From Pyruvatibacter mobilis (lineage in GTDB: Bacteria > Pseudomonadota > Alphaproteobacteria > CGMCC-115125): DNA of 64,000 nucleotides. Under the pieces are notes generated by a model that was not told the DNA's origin, ran no database searches, and was given only the letters and a program-made list of their open reading frames with translations. The stretch is from positions 1,157,501-1,221,500 of the forward strand of contig NZ_CP051630.1 in the NCBI RefSeq assembly GCF_012848855.1. The letters are read 5' to 3'. Position 1 is the first letter of the stretch. Every line of letters starts with the position of its first letter. This document shows, one piece after another, positions 63,640 to 64,000 of this stretch. The translations under genes were made by a program, and so were the position numbers.

Positions 63640-64000
63640 GCGCCGCCGGTCTCTTCCTTCAGAGCCTTCACGTTGTCCCGCATGCGCGAGAGGACCTTCA
63701 GCGCATGGGCGTAATCGTCCGGTGAGATACCTTCCTTGGCGCGGGCGTGGATCATGGTGAAAACGCCCTGGCCGAGAAACTTGACGCTGTGGAAGTAGTC
63801 GGTGAGCCAGATCTGCTTGGATCGCCGGTCTGTCGGGTGGGGACGTCTTTCCACCAGCCCGCTTTTCTCAAGCTCGTCGACATGGGGACCGACCGACACT
63901 TTGTGGATGCCCATATCCTCGGCCAGTTCGGTCTGGGTCCTGCCGTCACGTTCCATGAGCAGCCCGAGGATCTGTGAGCCGGATCGGCTCATCGGCATGC
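63636..64000 (-). CDS. MarR family transcriptional regulator, 5' end beyond window
   Basis: Winged-helix repressor-type protein seen for about 120 residues. The recognition region is GRTQTELAEDMGIHKVSVGP with HVDELEKSGLVERRPHPTDR and RSKQIWLTD, the usual MarR helix-turn-helix and wing. A start at 63996-63998 (MPMSRSGSQILGLL) exists, but MarR proteins usually have 30 or more residues before this point and the frame is open to the edge, so the gene probably begins outside. Convergent with the flavin reductase gene. Confidence 0.9.
   Translation of the reverse strand, partial: MPMSRSGSQILGLLMERDGRTQTELAEDMGIHKVSVGPHVDELEKSGLVERRPHPTDRRSKQIWLTDYFHSVKFLGQGVFTMIHARAKEGISPDDYAHALKVLSRMRDNVKALKEETGGA

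Overview
This 64 kb window looks like a core chromosomal segment of a flagellated, probably aerobic alphaproteobacterium. The gene order is typical of that class: topA-rnr, pyrB with a pyrC-like gene, gatCAB, dapA-smpB, rpoZ-rsh-pyrE-pdxJ-acpS-lepB-rnc-era-recO-parC, and motA-motB. The bifunctional Rsh enzyme, the Bpt-type N-end-rule transferase and a DUF1302 outer-membrane protein fit the same picture. A Hyphomicrobiales or Parvibaculales type lineage is most likely, but I cannot name a genus. I see no insertion sequence, prophage, integrase or CRISPR array. The DNA is moderately G+C-rich throughout.

Layout. 1-9.1 kb (minus strand): rnr (runs off the left edge), topA, dprA, plsY, a catalytically degenerate dihydroorotase-like gene and pyrB, with an AEC-type permease just upstream. 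10.1-18.9 kb: a hotdog thioesterase, ruvX, gatCAB, a small exported protein closed by a strong terminator, a YfcG-like GST, an ABC membrane domain lacking its ATPase, a Sel1 protein, tesB and a GbsR/MarR regulator. 19-22 kb: a DUF1302 porin-like protein, mscL and tRNA-Ser(GCU). 22.1-24.8 kb: an iron/heme-type block with a Fur-like box, an IsdG/HmoA-like monooxygenase, tonB, two exbD genes and exbB. 25-29.3 kb: a TauD/TfdA dioxygenase, a DUF1801 protein, an L-lactate permease and an NSS sodium symporter.

29.4-33.6 kb holds the most unusual neighbourhood. A YtcJ-like amidohydrolase with a cysteine-rich N-terminus is followed on the same strand by a beta-carbonic anhydrase, a bestrophin-family anion channel and a stand-alone BLUF blue-light sensor. 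This could be a light-linked bicarbonate or anion-handling module. 33.6-39.1 kb holds envelope genes: a penicillin-binding-fold protein that has lost its catalytic serine and carries a SPOR domain, a divergent second SPOR protein, an APC permease and a soluble lytic transglycosylase.

39.4-53.7 kb is a conserved housekeeping block: lysine/peptidoglycan precursor synthesis, ribosome rescue, DNA repair, folate, stringent response, pyrimidine, PLP, lipid and RNA processing, and topoisomerase IV. 53.7-63 kb (minus strand) carries a TakP-type 2-oxoacid TRAP transporter with an extra membrane-anchored periplasmic protein, bpt, an SLC13 permease with TrkA-C domains, an RDD protein and motAB. The right edge has a flavin reductase and a MarR regulator that is cut by the window end.
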